Shown here: positions 62,789 through 64,000 of the stretch, one piece after another
How the letters are laid out: each line of letters opens with the position of its first letter
Numbering within the stretch: the stretch's first letter is position 1
Assembly (NCBI RefSeq): GCF_029227915.1
Contig: NC_079879.1
Coordinates: forward strand, 20,228,501-20,292,500
Origin: Hydractinia symbiolongicarpus
Taxonomy: Eukaryota > Cnidaria > Hydrozoa > Anthoathecata > Hydractiniidae
Reading direction: 5' to 3'
Length of the DNA: 64,000 nucleotides
Position numbers and translations under genes: made by a program
Notes under the pieces: model-generated
The model's database searches: none
What the model was told of the DNA's origin: nothing
What the model saw: the letters and a program-made list of their open reading frames with translations, nothing else

Positions 62789-64000
62789 GTGAGTCTTCAG
62801 AAAGTACTGTCTTTCTTACTTAGCACCATGCCTTGCACGGCAGGGTCAATGAATTGCGGTAATCTCGTAGTGTATTTGAGCCTGCGCAGTTTTGCTTGTT
62901 TTCTTTTCGCTTCAATAACCTTATGTTAAAATAAGCCAATCACAATGTTTATTTGAGTGACGTACTAAAAGTTTGTGTCATTGTTGTGTCATTGGTTGGT
63001 TCTCTAAAAATGTGACAGATCTTTTGTGTAAGCCAATGTTCGCGATTATTTATCGATATATATTATGGTGTGATTTTGCATGATAGCAGGTAAACTGGTC
63101 TAAAAGGTCCTATTTAGGCATTCTAATATGCGCTTGTTACTTTGCAAAGATGAGGCAGGGCGTGCAGAAAAGATCAGCAAGAATCGACACTGTTGAAAAA
63201 CTGCAAATTTAACCAAAGAACCTAAGATCACACGAACTAAGTGTGAATAGTATATCGTGCCCCGTTAACGGCACATTTAAAAACGGGAACTCTTGTATAC
63301 ATAATCCGCATACGTTCTTTAGAATTTAAAAAGGAAAATCAGGCATTACACTTAATTATAAACCCTTTATTATAAGAAAAACATGTATGTTTTTAGCAGT
63401 TTTTGTGCACCGTAATTTTATAAAATTATCATGATGGTACTGCTGTAGGCCAGCCTCTGGTTTTCAGATTTACGTTTTCGGGTATGGATAGGAGGGAATA
63501 TAAGAGAAAAAGCGATTTTTTCATACATCTTAATTCTTTCACACAAGTTTTATACCTATATTCTGAAACCTTATGTATTGCAGTACCAGGATTTTCCTTT
63601 TCATTTTTCCCGCTTTCCCAATTGCACTGGAAAATATCAGGGAATGTTGTTAATAAAATAACAGAAGAACCATAATTATAAATGAATGTATGGGCGACGG
63701 ACACCTATATGCAGGACTCTATTTGAAATCTTTAATATTTAGCTAAAATCTTTGAGTTTTTATGCGAGATTATGGGGTGCAATAGACTGGGATATCGCGC
63801 AAAACTAAATTTGTATTCAAAGTGATTTTTGTGGCGCATAATTTTATTTGAAAAAATTGTCCAATATCTAATTTGAAAAGCGTCTTTAACGCCCTTGCAA
63901 GAGCTTGAGGGCTTAAGCGAAATATTTGATAATCTCTGCATGTGATTTTGATTGGTTATAATAACCAAGCGGCAAATCAATCATTTCACCAGCAGTGTTG

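Larger units (their letters stand above)
57779..64000. other. Right-hand region with transposon remains and no complete gene
   Basis: After CEP83 there is no complete gene. Supported items are a HIRAN-like fragment (59637), pogo-like transposase pieces (60230-61165), pogo-like termini (about 60025-60105 and 61735-61806), a ~32-bp tandem repeat (62080-62166) and a candidate exon (62584-62788). A minus-strand frame at 58688-58954 has protein-like composition (for example CEQPVSEFFNAVNAKFPGAK), but I cannot assign it. 62830-64000 shows nothing I can support. Confidence 0.55.

Overview
This is an AT-rich eukaryotic (animal) genomic window with long intergenic stretches, many short exons in compact GT-AG introns, and a dense background of small DNA transposons and microsatellites. 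The gene set (SAGA subunit SUPT7L, a ZDHHC9/14/18 palmitoyltransferase, an ICAD/DFF45-like protein, ATMIN, CEP83 and a class A GPCR) is metazoan. The high A+T, single-exon aminergic-like GPCR, Crypton/DUF3504 remnant, tRNA-headed SINE and Helitron-like elements with a tetranucleotide array suggest an early-branching invertebrate, most likely a cnidarian and perhaps a hydrozoan. That placement is inference.

Layout. 1-232 (-): first coding exon of an unidentified multi-pass membrane protein running off the left edge. 2878-13229 (+): SUPT7L, six coding exons, with a broken Crypton in intron 1 and a ~337-bp TA array in intron 4. 13230-18840: no gene seen. 18841-20040 (+): intronless-CDS GPCR. 20041-24158: no gene seen. 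24165-32142 (-): ZDHHC9/14/18-type acyltransferase, ten coding exons, including a 26-nt microexon that carries the catalytic DHHC and an AT-AC (U12-type) intron. 32143-38444: no gene, but a stack of inverted-repeat elements. 38445-39074 (+): ICAD-like CIDE-N protein. 40546-44371 (+): ATMIN, three exons. 45129-57778 (+): CEP83, 23 coding exons. 57779-64000: pogo/Tigger-like transposase remains, a small HIRAN-like fragment and one plausible orphan exon.

The four multi-exon models were joined by hand. All reading frames close: SUPT7L 290 aa, ZDHHC 374 aa, ATMIN 692 aa, CEP83 684 aa. The genes act in different processes (transcription co-activation, protein S-acylation, apoptotic nuclease control, DNA-damage/dynein light chain biology, ciliary basal body), and I see no functional cluster. 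The most unusual items are the splicing features of the ZDHHC gene, the aminergic-like GPCR that lacks the usual extracellular disulfide, and two caspase-type DxxD motifs bracketing the ICAD-like protein's linker and C-terminal segment.
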